Made by a program: the position numbers and the translations under genes. From Candidatus Geocrenenecus sp. JGI 0000106-J15 (lineage in GTDB: Archaea; Thermoproteota; Nitrososphaeria_A; Caldarchaeales; Wolframiiraptoraceae): 64,000 nucleotides of DNA. Location: positions 1-64,000 of the forward strand of contig ASPF01000012.1 of NCBI GenBank assembly GCA_000405685.1, written 5' to 3'. Under the pieces are notes generated by a model, which saw nothing but the letters and a program-made list of their open reading frames with translations, was not told the DNA's origin and did no database searches. This document shows positions 51,449-60,484 of the stretch, one piece after another; within the stretch, counting starts at the first letter, position 1; each line of letters starts with the position of its first letter.

Positions 51449-52903
51449 TTAATCTGTCAGATAGAAGAGTTTTCGAGTTGTTTCTTGTAAGAATGTTTTT
51501 ATTAATCTTCTACTTTCCTTATCTATTAAATATAAGCTTACGAAAAAGATCGTCGATGCTATTGCTATCGCAAAGAGAGTTGAGACAGTTCTTATCGGTT
51601 CGAACAAGATCAAGTAAATAGCCATTGGAATACATGCTATTGTCGTGATACCCACATCCTTTAAGATCTTCGTAAGATTAAGATACTCTATGCACATTAT
51701 GGATAGTATTGTAAAAGATATTGAGGCCACTATTAAACGTGCTAATGCAGCTCCAAGCGTCCCAATCCATGGTATCGTTATGATTGATAATACTATTAGT
51801 GTTGCTGTTGTACTATAATCAATTAATGTTAATTTAAAGAGTTTGCTTCTTAATAGTGTCTTAGAATCTACTTTCAAGCTATAGTCTATTTTTTCTAAGC
51901 CAGATATGACTCCATATAGGATGGTTGAGTAAGATGTTAGAACTGCGGAAGACAAGAGTGGCCAGAGTATCCGTGCACTATCTCTATATATGGGACCGAA
52001 TATCCCGAACAATTCTCTTGAGAGTATTATACCTCCGATAAGCATTGGAACAACAAATATCGTAACAAACTTCATTATTGAGCTGACTTCTTCTCTGGAT
52101 GTAGAAGTCTTAGATAAAACACTCATAGTAAATGGTAGAGATAGTTGAGAAGAAGTCCTAACAGCGTTTGAGATTGTTACTCCTACTCCATAGGTAGATA
52201 GTTGTAATGGTGAGAGAAGCGTTCCAATCAAGAACTGGTCTGAAGCACTATTTACATATCCTACTGCAGACTGTATAGTCGGAAGCCAGAAATGTCTAAT
52301 TCTACTCTTTAGCCAATCTTTATCAAAGCTTTTTTCAATCTCTCCCCTGATCGCATAAATACCATATATTACGTAGACGAGGTTAGCGATAACAACTGCA
52401 ACCAATACTCCTGTTAACCCGTGTGGAAGAAGATACAACCCGATAGGTATCTTCAAACCATCAATTAAAGGAACCCTCCAACCCACCTTCTGAGGATATC
52501 TAACATACATTATAGAATTGATAGATGATGATGCATAGTAGATCGGGATAAGCAGTGAAGCCACTATGAAAGGATGGATAGATGCCTGGGATAATTTGGA
52601 TAAAATCCCAGATAGAGATAAGAAAATTAATGTTAACGGTATCGATATTACTGTTGATGATATAATTGAAGTCTTAGCGATTAACCTTCCTCTAGCGAAA
52701 TCTCTCGTCGCCCAAAATGGTAAAACCTTAACAAGAAACTCAAAATACGTTATTATGCTACCGATGTAGAACCATAAACCAAGATCACTCTGTGTAAGAT
52801 TCCTAGAGATCAAGACAATGAAGATGAAGCCGAAAAGAAATGACAACAGATTACTTGTAAAAAGTATAAACCCGCTGAGCCTAACCCTGATCCTCGAGGT
52901 CAT
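51449..52903 (-). CDS. Wzx-like polysaccharide flippase (MOP superfamily)
   Basis: A 484-residue protein with 12-14 hydrophobic spans that starts GFILFTSNLLSFLFGFIFIV after a basic RIRVRLSG and includes ARDFARGRLIAKTSIISSTV and the internal GAALARLIVASISFTILSIM. The layout matches archaeal and bacterial O-antigen/N-glycan flippases, which move lipid-linked glycans across the membrane. Its position upstream of the GT4 remnant, in the same direction, makes it the expected exporter for the cluster's product. No polymerase or ligase (AglB) lies in the window. Confidence 0.85.
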   Translation of the reverse strand: MTSRIRVRLSGFILFTSNLLSFLFGFIFIVLISRNLTQSDLGLWFYIGSIITYFEFLVKVLPFWATRDFARGRLIAKTSIISSTVISIPLTLIFLSLSGILSKLSQASIHPFIVASLLIPIYYASSSINSIMYVRYPQKVGWRVPLIDGLKIPIGLYLLPHGLTGVLVAVVIANLVYVIYGIYAIRGEIEKSFDKDWLKSRIRHFWLPTIQSAVGYVNSASDQFLIGTLLSPLQLSTYGVGVTISNAVRTSSQLSLPFTMSVLSKTSTSREEVSSIMKFVTIFVVPMLIGGIILSRELFGIFGPIYRDSARILWPLLSSAVLTSYSTILYGVISGLEKIDYSLKVDSKTLLRSKLFKLTLIDYSTTATLIVLSIITIPWIGTLGAALARLIVASISFTILSIMCIEYLNLTKILKDVGITTIACIPMAIYLILFEPIRTVSTLFAIAIASTIFFVSLYLIDKESRRLIKTFLQETTRKLFYLTD

Positions 52904-53050
52904 CAGTACAGTCTACCTCTTAGGATTCAAATATTTAATACTTCTCCAATACAATAAACATATCTGATACAACAAACATCCATATAAAACGAGTAAGAAG
53001 AAAAAACGTAAGATTAACATATATCTAAATCTTCTCTAATTGTTAGAAAT

Positions 53051-53947
53051 ATGAGAATAGCCACCGCTGTTTCACGCTATCCATTCTATAACTTTAGATA
53101 CCTGAAATTACTAAACCTAGTAGAACCTGATGTCGTTTGGTTATTCGATACCGCTATCCCTTTAACACCATTAATAATAAAACCACCAATAATTCTAGAT
53201 ATTGAGGATCCGAATCTTACTCCGTTAACTAAGTTTTCTTTAATACGAGACCTTTATCTGATGAGAAACAATCGTGTAAAGAAGATAGTCACTACAACAA
53301 AAATTCTAAAAGATAAACTCATGAAACTTTATGATATGCCTGAAGATAAGATTGAAGTAATCCCTTACGGTGTGAATCTCGAATTATTCAAACCCACAGA
53401 CTTACCCGATGAAAACACTATTCTTTACTATGGTACTTTAGCACCTCATCGTTCGAGATTCCTTGTTAAAGTTGTTGAAGAAGTGTTGAAACGTAGAAGA
53501 GATGTAAAGTTTATAATCATAGGCGATGTGCCAAGATGGCTGCAAGAATATCTGACCCGCAAAAACTATATAGAAAATATAGTTATGCCTGGATATATTG
53601 AGCATGATAAACTTCCTGAATGGATTAAAAAAGCTAGAGTCTGTATCTTTACACAAGATATCTCGCTTGGAGGAAGACTATCATTTAAACTATTAGAGTA
53701 CATGGCCTCTGGAAGACCCACAGTAGCAACTGATGTTGATGAATCATGGCCTATCAAAGAGTCAGGTGCTGGAATAATTTCACCACTTAATCCTGAGATC
53801 TTTGCAGATAATGTAATTAAATTATTGGAGGATAAAGTCTTGGCTGTAATGCTTGCTGAGAAAGGTGTAAAATATACTAGACAGTATAATTGGAGCGATA
53901 TGGTGGCTAGATATGTTAAGCTTATAAAAGAAATGACAGAAAACTAA
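53051..53947 (+). CDS. GT4-like glycosyltransferase
   Basis: A 298-residue GT-B protein with a short N-lobe (MRIATAVSRYPFYNFRYLKL) and a normal nucleotide-sugar lobe: VNLELFKPTDLPDENTILYY, KVVEEVLKRRRDVKFIIIGD, then LSFKLLEYMASGRPTVATDV and GIISPLNPEIFADNVIKLL. The first Glu of E-x7-E is replaced (GGRLSFKLLE), as in some GT4 enzymes acting on large acceptors. It ends one base before the convergent CgeB-like remnant. Confidence 0.82.
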   Translation: MRIATAVSRYPFYNFRYLKLLNLVEPDVVWLFDTAIPLTPLIIKPPIILDIEDPNLTPLTKFSLIRDLYLMRNNRVKKIVTTTKILKDKLMKLYDMPEDKIEVIPYGVNLELFKPTDLPDENTILYYGTLAPHRSRFLVKVVEEVLKRRRDVKFIIIGDVPRWLQEYLTRKNYIENIVMPGYIEHDKLPEWIKKARVCIFTQDISLGGRLSFKLLEYMASGRPTVATDVDESWPIKESGAGIISPLNPEIFADNVIKLLEDKVLAVMLAEKGVKYTRQYNWSDMVARYVKLIKEMTEN

Positions 53948-53948
53948 T

Positions 53949-55029
53949 CTAGCTTATCTCCAATTGAAAATTTCTTTCTATTATTTCTTGGAGTTGTTTA
54001 GCTCTATGCATTAATGTATGAGTTTGTATTATCCTGTTATAGCCAGCTTCAGCAACTCTGTTTCTCGCCACATCATCCAACAAATATGTTTCAACATTAT
54101 CTAAGAATTCTTTCTCATCATCACAAGCTATAACTTCTTTTCCTACCTCGAAGAGCTCATTGATGCCCGCCACTCTATCGGAGATAAGTAGCTGTCCAGA
54201 CCCTGGAACCTCGAAGGTTCGTAAATTCAGTGCTGTATGACATTTCCTAGAATTATCTCTATGTATATTGATGCAGACCTTTGCCATGTTATGAAACTTA
54301 TTTAATAACTGTATTGCACACTAGGAATTATCTTTGCATCCTTAACGTTAAGATTGGCAGTCCAGCCCGATCCTATAATAACGACAGATCTGCGAAAACG
54401 TTTTATGAGAGGATATAGATAAGTCCTATAACCTACTTCTCTATCTCTGAGGTATCTACCAGTAAAAAGTATGTCTATCATCTTCTTACTTTTCCTGATA
54501 GGATAGAATAAATTAGTGTCGCAGGCTAAGGGAAAAAGATAGCATCTACTCCATGCTTTGTCCAGAGCTCACATCCACCTTTTGAATAACACAACAGAAG
54601 GCATCTACTGTTGCTCAGATATTGTGAATACTCTGCGTAAGGAATATTGGGTGAATCAATATCCCACAGAATCATGGGGAAAAGATGTTTTGCCAACTCA
54701 ACTACTCCTGGATAACTTAATGCGGTAACACTTAACAAAAGACAATCAAAATTCCTTAGAACGTACTTGACAAAAGAATATCTTTCGGAGAATAATCTTG
54801 CATGCCTCAAGCCTCTTCGAAAAGATAAGCTATAAACGCTAGGAAAGATAACATTATACATATCAGGAGAATATAACTTGATCCTTTAAGTCCTAAGTAT
54901 AATATCATTGTAGCCGATAGGATGGACCATTATGCTATCATCCAGAAAGGATAGGCTCTGAGCTAAAGACTTTAAAATATAGCTTCCTTTCTCAAAATCG
55001 AGTGAGGGGCCAAGAACAGCCAGCTTCAT
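53949..55029 (-). pseudogene. CgeB/DUF3880-like glycosyltransferase with several breaks
   Basis: From ATG 55029 the minus strand reads MKLAVLGPSLDFEKGSYILK to DIILRT, then TAA in frame, then the same frame resumes as MYNVIFPSVYSLSFRRGLRH up to HGVDAIFFP at 54526. A frameshift at the T/C run gives PLACDTNLFYPIRKSKKMID and GRYLRDREVGYRTYLYPLIK; another at about 54310 leads into MAKVCINIHRDNSRKCHTAL, NLRTFEVPGSGQLLISDR and a helical end at 53949. The last block is the sugar-donor lobe (TFE-P-SG-xxLISD). At least three lesions, so the gene is dead. The IS1595 insertion lies only 37 bases upstream of its start. Confidence 0.75.
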
Positions 55030-55074
55030 TTTAGCTTGATGGAAACTAATATATTGAAGTGACTAATATAGCTT

Positions 55075-56095
55075 CGCTCTTAATCAGGGAGTTTGTTGGT
55101 AGGCGTAGGGTTGATCTCCCACCTTATCTAACCTTATTCTATGCTGGCAGAGCTTCTGAACCTATTCGTATGTGAGGCTTCAGCTGCTAGGTTTCTGAGG
55201 GGGGTTCGATGGGCTGGAGGCATCCGCTGCCCTTACTGTAGTTCTGAAGCTATCATTAGATGGGCTTGGTACAGGCGTGTGTATCAACGGTATCGATGTA
55301 AGGCATGTAGACGTACATTCAATGATAAGACTGGAACAATCTCTGCCTACAGCCGTATACCCTTAAATGAATGGCTATTCCTCGCATATCTTCTAGGATG
55401 CCTCCACATATCTATCTTGGAGGCTTCAAGAAAGCTTGAGCGTAGCTATGGAGCCTTCTACCGCTCAGCTAGGAAGATAATATACGCTATCCATAGATGT
55501 AGGAGGAGGTTATGGGGTTCTAGGAAGCTTCCAGGAGATGTAGAGATGGATGAAGTATATGTTAAAGCAGGCTTAAAAGGAAGAGGTAACTATTGGAGGA
55601 TACTATCTCTTGGAAGGAAGCCTAGATGTAGGGGTTTGAAGGCTAGGAGAGGAAGAGGCTCCTGGAAGAAGGATATGCCTCCAATAATAATCCTTGTTGA
55701 ACGTAGAGGGGTGGAACGCTACATTCCATCTACCGATGTAGAGAAAAGAACCATTGAAAAGATTGTCTCAAGACATGTAGAGCCTGGCTCCAGAATCTAC
55801 ACAGACAGCTTCACATCCTATACTATCCTCCAAACCCTAGGCTTCAAACATGAAAGAGTAAACCACTCAATAAGAGAATCTGCTAGAGGAAACATACATA
55901 CCAACAACTGTGAGAATAGAGCATCAATCCTGAAGCCATGGCTAGCCATACACAGAGGAGTATCCAAGGATAACCTTGACGTATACTTAAGCTTCTTCCA
56001 TCTTCAGAGAACCACAAGCAAACTCCCAAACCTCCAAAAGATCAAGCTCATAATAAAAACTTAAACCCCACCAACAAACTCCATGATTAAGAGCG
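55075..56095 (+). mobile_element. IS1595-family insertion sequence, 1021 bp, with perfect 8-bp target duplication
   Basis: The ends are 29-bp inverted repeats with two mismatches (left 55075-55103, starting CGCTCTTAATCA; right 56067-56095, ending TGATTAAGAGCG). TATAGCTT is duplicated immediately outside (55067-55074 and 56096-56103). One transposase is encoded between them with its zinc ribbon and DDE residues intact. The clean ends and duplication show a recent insertion, in the gap next to the CgeB-like remnant. Confidence 0.95.
55141..56064 (+). CDS. IS1595-family transposase
   Basis: A 307-residue transposase: an N-terminal four-cysteine zinc ribbon (CPYCSSEAIIRWAWYRR, then CKACRRTFNDKTGT), an HTH-like stretch LLGCLHISILEASRKLERSY, then the DDE(N) core with Asp in GDVEMDEVYVKAGLKGRGN, Asp in RIYTDSFTSYTILQ and the family's H-x-N-x-x-E (NIHTNNCENRASILKPWL). 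It cuts and joins the 29-bp ends. The frame is complete, so the element may be active. Confidence 0.95.
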   Translation: MLAELLNLFVCEASAARFLRGVRWAGGIRCPYCSSEAIIRWAWYRRVYQRYRCKACRRTFNDKTGTISAYSRIPLNEWLFLAYLLGCLHISILEASRKLERSYGAFYRSARKIIYAIHRCRRRLWGSRKLPGDVEMDEVYVKAGLKGRGNYWRILSLGRKPRCRGLKARRGRGSWKKDMPPIIILVERRGVERYIPSTDVEKRTIEKIVSRHVEPGSRIYTDSFTSYTILQTLGFKHERVNHSIRESARGNIHTNNCENRASILKPWLAIHRGVSKDNLDVYLSFFHLQRTTSKLPNLQKIKLIIKT

Positions 56096-56112
56096 TATAG
56101 CTTTAGAGAGAA

Positions 56113-56298
56113 TTGGAAGCTAAAATTTGGCAGATAAGCGCTAGATACACTTATCTAGATTATACAGATCTAAAAGTAAAGATAAGTAAACTGCTAGAAT
56201 ATGATCTTGAAAAATTTGGATATGAAAATAGAGTAGAAGCACTTAACATCGCATCCAAAAGTTATAAAGAACTAAAAGAAAAAACTCCTATCACTTAG
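56113..56298 (+). CDS. Unrecognised 61-residue helical ORF
   Basis: From TTG 56113 the frame gives a charged, probably helical protein (MEAKIWQISARYTYLDYTDL; KISKLLEYDLEKFGYENRVE; ASKSYKELKEKTPIT). It begins 10 bases after the IS1595 target duplication, so it may be the tail of a gene cut by the element. I do not recognise it and see no promoter. Confidence 0.3.
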   Translation: MEAKIWQISARYTYLDYTDLKVKISKLLEYDLEKFGYENRVEALNIASKSYKELKEKTPIT

Positions 56299-56516
56299 AG
56301 ACAAATTTGAAAAACGATAAAGTATGATAGTGTCTAAAGGCTTAAAGCATATGTCTTCCCCAGCCTTATCTGTAAATTAAAAATCTCTATAAATAAACGA
56401 AACCTTAAATAAAACTCGACTGGACCGCCCGCCAAGAGATTAAGGCGATCGAGAGAACTGTCAGACTACTAACAGAGATTAATATATCAGAATCTGAAAT
56501 ATTTTTTGGAGAAGAT

Positions 56517-57233
56517 ATGTTGAGTGAAGCTTATTCCAAGCTCTTACTAAGATTCGGGCTTAGGAAGTTTAGGTCATCTGACGCCTTGTACATTGTAGGA
56601 GCAGAAAGACTCTACTTGATTCTACACAGGCTATGTAGGGCTGGTTACTTAGTAAGAATTTCCAGGGGAGTTTTTAGAGTCTCTCATCCTACTGTGCTTG
56701 TCTTGGAGCGGGCTGGCTATAGATGGAGAGATAAGATAATCCAGAAAGATTATCTGGAATTTCTAGAATCACTTGTTGTAAAGGTCCTCGAAGGATTTTG
56801 GGATAAGCTCATCTCGCTGGTGATCTTCGGGTCCGTGGCGGCCGGCCAGGCGAGGGCTGAGAGTGACGTGGACCTACTGATCATAGCCGAGGACCTGCCG
56901 GAGAGATACTCGGATAGGTTGAGGCTCTGGAGGGAAATTGTGGCTGGTCTCGAATCCGAGAGGCTGAGGCTCTGGAGGGAGAAAAAGCTTTACCCGTTGA
57001 TAGATCCTATACTTTTAACCCCAAGCGAGGCTGAAAGAATTCAGCCATTCTACCTCGACCTTTTGGAGTACGCTGTAATCGTCTATGATAGAGATGGCTT
57101 CATGCACCGGGTTCTCGAAGGATTGAGAGCTAAGCTGAAGATCCTAGGAGCGATTAAAGTGGAGCTTCCAGATAAGTCATGGTATTGGGTTATTAAGCCT
57201 GGCGCTGGTTTTGGAGAGGCGATCATGGTTTGA
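56517..57233 (+). CDS. Nucleotidyltransferase with N-terminal winged helix, MNT partner of an MNT/HEPN pair
   Basis: A 238-residue protein. Residues about 1-70 form a winged-helix module (FRSSDALYIVGAERLYLILH; YLVRISRGVFRVSHPTVLVL), like type IV antitoxin-type fusions. The nucleotidyltransferase domain carries SLVIFGSVAAGQARAESDVD with DVDLLII, the GS...G and Asp pair. It begins the operon and ends four bases into the HEPN gene. Around 56800-57250 the DNA is visibly richer in G and C than its flanks, suggesting transfer. The winged helix may bind the operon's own promoter. Confidence 0.85.
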   Translation: MLSEAYSKLLLRFGLRKFRSSDALYIVGAERLYLILHRLCRAGYLVRISRGVFRVSHPTVLVLERAGYRWRDKIIQKDYLEFLESLVVKVLEGFWDKLISLVIFGSVAAGQARAESDVDLLIIAEDLPERYSDRLRLWREIVAGLESERLRLWREKKLYPLIDPILLTPSEAERIQPFYLDLLEYAVIVYDRDGFMHRVLEGLRAKLKILGAIKVELPDKSWYWVIKPGAGFGEAIMV

Positions 57234-57655
57234 GGATGGATGACTTGGCCCGTGATTATCTTAGAAGGGCTGAGGCCAGGCTCGCATCCGCTCGATATGC
57301 TCTCAACCAAGGCTACTATCCAGAAGTTGTTAGATATTCTCAGGAGTGCGTAGAACTCTCTTTAAAGGCGTGCTTAAGACTTGTCGGAGTCGAGTATCCA
57401 AAGGTTCACGATGTCGGCGATGTCCTGAGAGCAGAGTCCATGAGATTTCCAAGCTGGTTTAGAGAGGAGGTTGATAGGCTTGCAGAGATCTCTAGGAATC
57501 TCGCAGAGAAGCGTGCTCCAAGCATGTACGGAGTAGAGATTGCTGGAAAATCCCCTGATGATCTCTTCAATAAAGATGATGCCATGAAAGCCTTAGAAAG
57601 AGCGGAGCTTGTTCAAAGGCTGGCGAAAAAACTTCTAGAGCAAGCTAAGTTCTAA
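57230..57655 (+). CDS. HEPN-domain protein of an MNT/HEPN pair
   Basis: A 141-residue HEPN protein: LARDYLRRAEARLASARYAL, VVRYSQECVELSLKACLRLV, then GVEYPKVHDVGDVLRAESMR. The catalytic His is present; the nearest Arg is ten residues upstream (CLRLVGVEYPKVH), so the R-x4-6-H motif is stretched. Start at TTG 57230 overlaps the nucleotidyltransferase gene by four bases; ATG 57236 is equally possible. The C-terminal helix (DDAMKALERAELVQRLAKKL) is normal. Order MNT then HEPN is the reverse of the other pairs in this window. Confidence 0.8.
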   Translation: MRMDDLARDYLRRAEARLASARYALNQGYYPEVVRYSQECVELSLKACLRLVGVEYPKVHDVGDVLRAESMRFPSWFREEVDRLAEISRNLAEKRAPSMYGVEIAGKSPDDLFNKDDAMKALERAELVQRLAKKLLEQAKF

Positions 57656-58168
57656 GTATATTAATGGTCTCTAGGCTTAAGTACCAAGTATCTCCTACGT
57701 CCTTAGTTCAGCATAGTCAAGACGTAGTTAAGATGGGTTATTCAATCTCAAAAAGCATTTTTTTCTAGAGAGATATCATGTTTTCGAACTTGCTGAATCG
57801 AGGAAGAATGTATTGAAGATGCTTATATAAGATGAAGAGTTATAAGTAAATCTTTCCAGAGTAGAGTCTAAGAATAGTGATAAGTTATATGCTTTCAGAG
57901 GATGTAGGTCAAGAATCTGTCAAAGCGATGTTGAATATTTTAACAAAAGATCGGAGAAGGTTAAAGAACGTTTTAAGAGATGGCGAAGTCTATTCTCAAA
58001 TGTTTGGAAGCCGTATGAACCATACTACTTAGAAGAAGCCTATAAGAAGAAGATAAAGCTGGGTGCATCATGTCTAAGGTAGAGATCATACTTTATAGCT
58101 GCTAGAAGAACATGTTATAGGAAGAATGTGAATTTTAGATCTTTCTAGAGTTCTTAGTTGCTTATGAT
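57656..58168. other. Gap with an unrecognised small ORF or remnant
   Basis: About 510 bases between two MNT/HEPN pairs. An ORF of 47 codons from ATG 57889 to 58032 (MLSEDVGQESVKAMLNILTK) and, in another frame, a protein-like run up to about 58080 (KERFKRWRSLFSNVWKPYEP; YYLEEAYKKKIKLGASCL) overlap. I cannot identify either. Both frames being protein-like suggests a frame-broken gene. Confidence 0.3.
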
Positions 58169-58630
58169 CTATGTTTTGTTCTTTTTCTTCATGTCTAAGG
58201 TTATCTTTGCAATCTTTGATATATTCCATTCTCCATGCCTGTTTACATAGATGTAACTATGCTCCTTAAGCTTCTCCAACATCTTTAGAATCTTCTCTTC
58301 TATATCTAGTCTATCGTAGACTACTCCATAGCCTAGTGCGAGACCTGAGAGAAAACCTCCGACCTCCATATTCTTATCCAACCCTCTAATATCTAGAACA
58401 TGAACGTCAAGTGTAATAAAGTAATTGAATAGTCTATTCAAATATTCTATTATCTTCTCTTCTAAGCTAATCTTTTCTTTAAGATCTTCTAAGTAGTTAA
58501 CTACTACTAGGATGTCTAGGTCTCTCCCATGACCCATGTAGATACTACTACCGAATAGAATGATAGACATTAATCTATCTCCTAGAATCTCATTCAATGC
58601 TTGATTAATCTTCAATTCTAACTCCTTCAT
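58169..58630 (-). CDS. MNT-type nucleotidyltransferase of an MNT/HEPN pair
   Basis: The protein starts at ATG 58630 (MKELELKINQALNEILGDRL); the frame is open for another 31 codons upstream, but that part lies inside the HEPN gene and reads unlike the family. SIILFGSSIYMGHGRDLDIL carries the GS...G and Asp pair. A C-terminal addition (GLALGYGVVYDRLDIEEKIL) follows. It overlaps the HEPN gene's end by 26 bases, so the two are coupled. As the antitoxin it should still be functional. Confidence 0.82.
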   Translation of the reverse strand: MKELELKINQALNEILGDRLMSIILFGSSIYMGHGRDLDILVVVNYLEDLKEKISLEEKIIEYLNRLFNYFITLDVHVLDIRGLDKNMEVGGFLSGLALGYGVVYDRLDIEEKILKMLEKLKEHSYIYVNRHGEWNISKIAKITLDMKKKNKT

Positions 58631-59045
58631 CTTCAAGAAACCTCCTAGCTTCCACAAATGCTTCTCCTGCAAGCTTAACTGCTCTTTCAGCTTTTTCTCT
58701 AGTAACGTATTGGGCTGGCTCAACTACTTTTTCATCGATTATGAATGGGTACCTGCTTCTAGTATAATATTCATGAAGCTTCTCTAATGCTTCAACAATC
58801 TTAGTAAACTCTTCTCTCCATCTATCTTGGAAAGCTTTCAAGAAGTAGCCTGTCAATCTAGGACCACAATTATATACGTATTCCGCCTTGGCTTCAAGCA
58901 TTGCTTTGACAGCTTTCTCTACACATTGCTGTGAGAAGAAGATAGATGCAGGATAATCATAAAGTTTAAGCATATCTTCTGCTCTCTTAAGGTCTCTCCA
59001 AGCTTCTCTAAGATAGCTTCTAGCAAACTCTCTGAATAAGCTCAT
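58605..59045 (-). CDS. HEPN-domain protein lacking the R-x-H active site
   Basis: The 146-residue chain has the family helices (FARSYLREAWRDLKRAEDML; ASIFFSQQCVEKAVKAMLEA) and the C-terminal helix (REKAERAVKLAGEAFVEARR). Where the catalytic R-x4-6-H should follow, the sequence is KAEYVYNCGPRLTGYFLKAF, without a His. The protein probably folds and dimerises but lacks RNase activity, or acts by another route. It is first in a leftward two-gene operon with the nucleotidyltransferase. Confidence 0.8.
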   Translation of the reverse strand: MSLFREFARSYLREAWRDLKRAEDMLKLYDYPASIFFSQQCVEKAVKAMLEAKAEYVYNCGPRLTGYFLKAFQDRWREEFTKIVEALEKLHEYYTRSRYPFIIDEKVVEPAQYVTREKAERAVKLAGEAFVEARRFLEDEGVRIED

Positions 59046-59393
59046 CCAGTTCTACATCTCTATACATAGTTTTATAGTTTACTCCTAAACTGCAACAACC
59101 ACTTTGAATACTCTCTAAATTTGAAGACACCTAAAACATAGTGTGACTCCGAGAGCAGATAGATGTTTTGCAAACAGCTGAAAAACTAGATGTATATCTT
59201 CTATTAGTTTGTTTATGATCTCTCTTAGATCTATGAGTTCCACCTACCTGAACTTTTTATCTTCTTCAACATACCCTTATAAAATTCATTCCTCGAACTC
59301 AAGATCTACCTGTATTACAAATAGTATGATAGCAGTCCATGCTATATCTTAGAAATAGGGTGTGAATGATGCGTAATAGCTGTTAGGCGAATC
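59046..59393. other. Gap between the HEPN gene and the ribosomal operon end
   Basis: About 350 bases: promoter of the leftward HEPN/MNT operon near 59060-59090 (TATAGTTTACTC on the plus strand) and the 3' end of the ribosomal operon. No ORF of note. Confidence 0.35.
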
Positions 59394-59654
59394 CTAGAAT
59401 ATTCCTAGTTTTATTGCTAGTTCTGAAGCTGGCGTATCAGATGAGAGTTTTACGTATGCTTTCTTCTCTCCTAGAGGTGTTATCAACGTATTTATCTTGA
59501 TGACTTTAACACCGTAGAGTTCTTCTACCGCTCTCTTAATATCTTTCTTTGTTGCTTTACTGTCTACTATAAATGTTATCTTATTTTCTTTCTCTATAAG
59601 TGAGACAGCATCCTGGGTGATTACAATCCTCTTGATTACTTCTGAAGACTTCAC
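59394..59654 (-). CDS. rpl23: 50S ribosomal protein uL23
   Basis: The 86-residue protein begins [20 protein letters not shown], then [20 protein letters not shown] and [20 protein letters not shown], the classic uL23 layout. uL23 sits at the exit of the ribosome tunnel and is the docking site of SRP. It starts four bases inside the end of rpl4 (ATGA), so it is translated with it. The operon ends here: in most archaea uL2 follows next, but rpl2 is 24 kb away. Confidence 0.96.
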   Translation of the reverse strand: MKSSEVIKRIVITQDAVSLIEKENKITFIVDSKATKKDIKRAVEELYGVKVIKINTLITPLGEKKAYVKLSSDTPASELAIKLGIF

Positions 59655-60484
59655 TTTAATCCCCCTAGTAATACTTCATCGATCTTCTCAAAAGCATTAA
59701 CACTGTAGATTGTTAATCTTCCAGGCTTAGCCCCTGGAGCTAGATGGAGTACACTTAAATCTTTCAACTTAACAACATCTACTCCAGGGATGTTCTCTGA
59801 AGCCTCCGATATTCCCATGTCTTCTAATACGACAATTAATGGTCCGATTTTCCTCTTGTATCTTCTACCACGCTTCTTACCCTTACCTGCCCTGATCTTT
59901 TTCTCTCTACATCTCTGAAGTTCTTCTTTAAGACCAATCTTCTCAAGGAATTCTCTAAGCTCTCTAGTTCTAGCTATTGATTCAATCTTCTCATTGACAA
60001 CTATTGGTAGACTTATGTTTTCTGGAATTCTATGTCCACGTTTTGTTACTGCATCTGGAACGCCTGTATATGCTACCGCAGTTATCAACGCTATCCTCTT
60101 TTCTTTCTTATTCAATTCTTTGTATATCTTCTTCTCAGGTGTAGGTGGATGGGTTGGGCGACCACCAACAGCTGATGGAACCATCCCACCTGATTGTGCT
60201 TTACCTGTTCCTGATGCTCTTATCCTAGATATCCTCGCCATACCGTATCCAGCCCCCCAAGAATCTACAGAATATTTATGTCCAGATCCTTTAAATGCTC
60301 CTTTAGGTTGTAGTTTATGTGTTTGGAGATGTATGAATGCTCTCCATACAAGGTCTTCTCTTAACGGTGCATAGAAGACTCTTGGAAGAGCTACCTCGCT
60401 AATCTTAGAACCTTCTAGATCTATAACTGGTATCTTCTTCTCTATACCTTCAGATGCTTTAAGCAACTCTACCAATATGCTCAT
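59651..60484 (-). CDS. rpl4: 50S ribosomal protein uL4
   Basis: A 277-residue uL4: [20 protein letters not shown], then the long rRNA-penetrating loop rich in Gly/Arg ([40 protein letters not shown]), the C-terminal core with [24 protein letters not shown] lysines and [20 protein letters not shown]. It lines the exit tunnel. The four-base overlaps with rpl3 and rpl23 show tight coupling. Confidence 0.97.
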   Translation of the reverse strand: MSILVELLKASEGIEKKIPVIDLEGSKISEVALPRVFYAPLREDLVWRAFIHLQTHKLQPKGAFKGSGHKYSVDSWGAGYGMARISRIRASGTGKAQSGGMVPSAVGGRPTHPPTPEKKIYKELNKKEKRIALITAVAYTGVPDAVTKRGHRIPENISLPIVVNEKIESIARTRELREFLEKIGLKEELQRCREKKIRAGKGKKRGRRYKRKIGPLIVVLEDMGISEASENIPGVDVVKLKDLSVLHLAPGAKPGRLTIYSVNAFEKIDEVLLGGLK

